In this document: positions 61,207 through 64,000 of the stretch, piece after piece
Numbering within the stretch: the stretch's first letter is position 1
Layout of the letters: every line of letters starts with the position of its first letter
Assembly: GCA_907163375.1 (NCBI GenBank)
Contig: CAJQUW010001664.1
Span: 1 to 64,000 of the forward strand
Origin: Prostheceraeus crozeri
Lineage: Eukaryota; Platyhelminthes; Polycladida; Euryleptidae
Direction of reading: 5' to 3'
Length of the DNA stretch: 64,000 nucleotides
The notes under the pieces: model-generated
The model's input: the letters and a program-made list of their open reading frames with translations, nothing else
Told to the model about the DNA's origin: nothing
The model's database searches: none
Program-made: the position numbers and the translations under genes

Positions 61207-62764
61207 CAGGGTGATTATAAAATCTTTACCTGATAACAATCTGAGCTCACGAAAAATCTACTTTGTGTATGAACAAGCGGTTTTTTGCACCAGCATCAAG
61301 AAGACCCAAAGTTTTGATCACAAAAAAACGAAAGCAAAAGGCGCCATATTCAATAAGATAGAGAATATTTCGTAAAGAATGTGTCATAAAGAGGAAACTG
61401 ACAATTGTTGCACAATGAATATCTAAGATATCAAATTCTATTGTGTTCGTTACGAAATTCACTGAGTGGATGTCATAGCTTTCCTGTCACTTCAATGATA
61501 CAGTATACACTTCTTTCACTTCACTTTCACTGTTGTCTGCGTTAACTAACGACAAATTTCAGAAAATGTTCGAGATGCAAGAAAAAGCGCAATGTGTTTT
61601 GTGGTATCATGAATCGAAGTCGTCACTGACTGTTCAGCGAAAATTTCGCAAACATTACCATCGTGAACCACCAAGAGTCAAATCAATAAAAGAATGGTAC
61701 AAAAAGTTTGAAGAGACTGGTAGTGTCGGTGACCTAAAAAGATCAGGTCGACCATCAATAAGTACAGAAAAGGTTAATGGTGTCAGAGACACTTTTTTAC
61801 GTCATCCTGAAATGTCAACTCGGCGTGCATCTGATCACCTTGCAATTCCTCAGCCAACGGTCTTCAAGGTGCTAAAGAAAGATCTTAAGTTCCGGGCTTA
61901 CAAGTTTCAAATGCTACATGCGTTGGAACCTAATGATCGGCCTATTCGTGCTGCATTTGCAGCAGAGATATTTGAAAGAGTGGCAGAGAATCCCGACTTT
62001 CTTATGAAAATTGCATTTTCTGATGAAGCCACATTCCATGTCTCTGGCCATGTTAACCGGCATAATTTGCGTTTTTGGGGATCTGAACCGACCCGCACTG
62101 TTTTAGAGCGTAGAAGAAACAGTCCAAAAGTGAATGTTTGGTGTGCATTGATGCACAATAGGGTTATTGGTCCATTTTTCTTCGCTGAAAACACGATTAC
62201 ATCAGGTGTCTATCTTGACATGTTGGAACAGTATGCTATACCTCAATTTGAAGAGCTCCAGCCTGAGGTATTGTTTCAACAGGATGGAGCACCTCCTCAT
62301 TGGACTTTGAGTGTTCGAGAGTGTCTCGACAAGACCTTTCCATGTCGGTGGATTGGAAGGGACGGACCAATAGCATGGCCGCCACGATCTCCGGATATAA
62401 CCCCATTAGACTTTTTCCTTTGGAGCTATGTTAAGGATAAAGTCTATACATGCTCTTCCCCAATACGCAACTTAGCAACATTAAAGAGTAAAATACGAGA
62501 TGCAATCGAATCCATCACTGACGAAATGCTAGCGAGCGTTTGGAGAGACATCGACTATCGCCTGGACGTTTTGAGAGGCACAAATGGTGCTCATGTTAAA
62601 ATTTATGAATAAAACTAGCAATTTTTTTTAATAAGCCATCGCTTTTTTTGTGATCAAAACTTTCGGTCTTCTTGATACTGGTGCAAAAAACCGCTTGTTC
62701 ATACACAAAGTAGATTTTTCGTGAGCTCAGATTGTTATCAGGTAAAGATTTTATAATCACCCTG
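61207..62764 (+). mobile_element. Intact DD41D mariner element, 1558 bp
   Basis: TA duplications at 61205-61206 and 62765-62766. Long terminal inverted repeats of 122 bp (61207-61328 and 62643-62764) begin cagggtgattataaaatctt and differ at only two positions. It is inserted in the gypsy integrase region at a codon boundary. Element plus duplicated TA is 1560 bp, so the host frame is kept across it apart from the element's own stops. High arm identity and an uninterrupted transposase point to a recent arrival. Confidence 0.97.
61566..62612 (+). CDS. Mariner transposase, DD41D, apparently intact (348 aa)
   Basis: First ATG in frame at 61566 (MFEMQEKAQCVLWYHESKSS). The N-terminal half has two helix-turn-helix domains (LTVQRKFRKHYHREPP; then MSTRRASDHLAIPQPTVFKV). 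Catalytic residues are the D of IAFSDEATFH, the D of FQQDGAPPH and, 41 residues later, the D of ITPLDFFLW: DD41D, the rosa/Visitor-type branch. The family cuts and pastes by a DDD triad with TA target choice. The frame is open from terminal repeat to terminal repeat with no nonsense codon or shift, a normal length and a proper stop at 62610-62612. It is the only intact transposase in the window. Confidence 0.95.
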   Translation: MFEMQEKAQCVLWYHESKSSLTVQRKFRKHYHREPPRVKSIKEWYKKFEETGSVGDLKRSGRPSISTEKVNGVRDTFLRHPEMSTRRASDHLAIPQPTVFKVLKKDLKFRAYKFQMLHALEPNDRPIRAAFAAEIFERVAENPDFLMKIAFSDEATFHVSGHVNRHNLRFWGSEPTRTVLERRRNSPKVNVWCALMHNRVIGPFFFAENTITSGVYLDMLEQYAIPQFEELQPEVLFQQDGAPPHWTLSVRECLDKTFPCRWIGRDGPIAWPPRSPDITPLDFFLWSYVKDKVYTCSSPIRNLATLKSKIRDAIESITDEMLASVWRDIDYRLDVLRGTNGAHVKIYE

Positions 62765-64000
62765 TACATTCCGGTGCATTTGGTGGTCACCTAGGAATTG
62801 AAAAAACCATCTCTAGAATCAGCAAATTCTATTATTGGCCTACACTACATTAAGATGTCACTGAGTGGTGCCTAGCCTGTATCGCTTGCGCCATAAAAAG
62901 GGTCCAAAAGTTAAAACAGTTGTTCCAACGATGTTAATTCCGATAAATCGTCCAATGGCTCGATTAGGAATTGATGTTTTAGGCTCTCTACCTTTAACTA
63001 GAAACCAAAACAAATACATCGTTGTCTTCGCAGATTATTTTACTAAATGGACTGAATATTTTGCAGTCCCAGACCAGAAGGCAACAACCATCGCCAGATT
63101 ATTTGTCGAAAACATAATTGCGACTCATAGTTGTCCTGAGTGTCTGTTGTCCGATCGAGGCAGAAATTTCACCTCAGAATTATTAAAAGAAGTATGTCGT
63201 TTAACGAATACAGAAAAAGGTTTTACCGCATCATTTCATCCTCAAACAGATGGTCAAGTAGAGCGATTCAACAAAACACTTACTACGATGTTATCATTTT
63301 ACACCAGTCGCGACCAGAAGGACTGGGATGTCTTCATTCCATATGTCCTGTTCGCATATAGAGCTGCGAGTCATAGTTCTACTAAAGAAAGCCCATTCTT
63401 TTTATTGTATGGCCGAGACCCTCTACTTCCTAGCGATTTAATTCTTCGGAATCTAACTGAATCAGCCAGCTCATTTGACGATTATAAGCATAATTTAGCT
63501 CGAACCTTATTGGAAGCCTGGAAAGTTGCGAAAGATTGCATCGAAAAAGCACAAGATAAGCAAAAGAAATATTACGATAGAAGAGTGACGTTGACCGCTG
63601 ATAAGTTGGCAATCGGAGATCGCGTTTACGTGCACATGCCAGCTAAAACAAAAGGGCTAACTCCTAAATTGCAGCATAAATGGAGAAGTCCAATGCGTAT
63701 TACAGAATTGACAGACACTAATTGTAAAATAGTATCAGTGCGTGAGCCCCGCTCCAAGTCCATGTGGGTCCACATAAATAGGGTTAAACTTGACCGTTCC
63801 GCAGGAATCCCGACATTCGTAAATAATGAAAAAACCGACAATACTAAGGAGATCTCGGAACACTATGACGGCGACGGTCACACTTCAAATGACGATGAGG
63901 CTGAATCGCTCGGGAGAGCTCAGCCAGAGCGGGAAACCGTTAATGACGCGTCAGAAGAGAAAGAGACAGAAGAGGAGGATGAATATGAAGCCGACAGAAA

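Larger units (their letters stand above)
60262..64000 (+). pseudogene. Ty3/gypsy pol: RT end, RNase H, integrase; split by a mariner
   Basis: RT thumb from GHVMSRQGLTPLQDNIEKIV, FLGMCSYYRRFVKDFA and FVWTDHHEEAFNLM. After a frameshift near 60575 comes TDASNWAIGSVLSQ, then PIAYTSRVLQKAEKHYATVE and DHAPLRYLLNH (RNase H). A one-base shift near 60870 gives ILYRPGKKHSNADTLSRIS. The frame runs to TEL at 61206, is interrupted by the mariner, and resumes exactly in frame at 62767 with HSGAFGGHLGIEKT and YYWP ... WCLACIACA (integrase HHCC finger, one TAA inside). After a shift near 62895 the integrase core runs open to the window edge: GIDVLGSLP with FADYFTKWTEYF, LLSDRGRNFTSEL, and HPQTDGQVERFNKTL (D, D, E), then RVYVHMPAKTK and KWRSPMRI ... 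WVHINRVK, a GPY/F-like module, and an acidic tail. The element is defective upstream, but integrase is well preserved. Confidence 0.9.

Noticed and set aside
1-64000. tRNA or rRNA genes
   Set aside because: No tRNA A/B-box pair with a readable cloverleaf and no rRNA-like conserved block was noticed; a covariance-model scan was not possible.

Overview
The window looks like transposon-dense, AT-rich nuclear DNA of an invertebrate animal. The evidence is Penelope-like retroelements, a CR1/Jockey-type LINE fragment, Ty3/gypsy, Tc1, DD41D mariner, Tigger/pogo and several hAT elements. There is also a probable BEN-domain gene split by GT-AG introns, and two tandem-repeat arrays. I cannot name the species or phylum. 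I see no rRNA, tRNA, CRISPR or bacterial-type operon.

Layout. 1-9483: a 490-bp satellite, about 19 units, running off the left edge. 9584-11645: a decayed Penelope-like element (minus strand) with inverted copies of its own end and a candidate 13-bp target duplication. 11.7-31.1 kb: gene-poor DNA holding foldback and non-autonomous DNA elements, including a hAT element with an exact 8-bp target duplication nested in a foldback element, a Tc1 element killed by one visible nonsense codon, and another non-autonomous hAT. 31.2-33.5 kb: a third hAT. 33.6-34.9 kb: a LINE fragment. 35.8-37.0 kb: exons of a probable BEN-domain gene, the best host-gene candidate. 41.7-44.0 kb: a 47-bp minisatellite of about 50 units. 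45.2-47.7 kb: a second, unrelated Penelope-like element (plus strand). 49.96-52.73 kb: a hAT element keeping only the transposase dimerisation tail and a two-exon C-terminal domain. 53.2-55.2 kb: a GC-rich Tigger/pogo element. 56-58.9 kb: a divergent fragment of the satellite unit, then a compact TATA-promoted gene with a zinc-finger-like region and a 'KKAVINV' block, resembling a family I associate with Polinton/Maverick-like selfish DNA. 59-64 kb: a Ty3/gypsy element with a possible LTR end and a leader carrying four related hairpins. Its pol is split by an intact DD41D mariner.

How it fits together. Most coding sequence belongs to selfish elements at different stages of decay. The mariner (intact 348-aa transposase, 122-bp terminal repeats with two mismatches) is the youngest and the only plausibly active one. 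The BEN gene is probably host. The two most unusual items are the hairpin repeats in the gypsy leader and the 57-59 kb compact gene. All identifications rest on reading motifs and repeat ends by eye; no database search was run.
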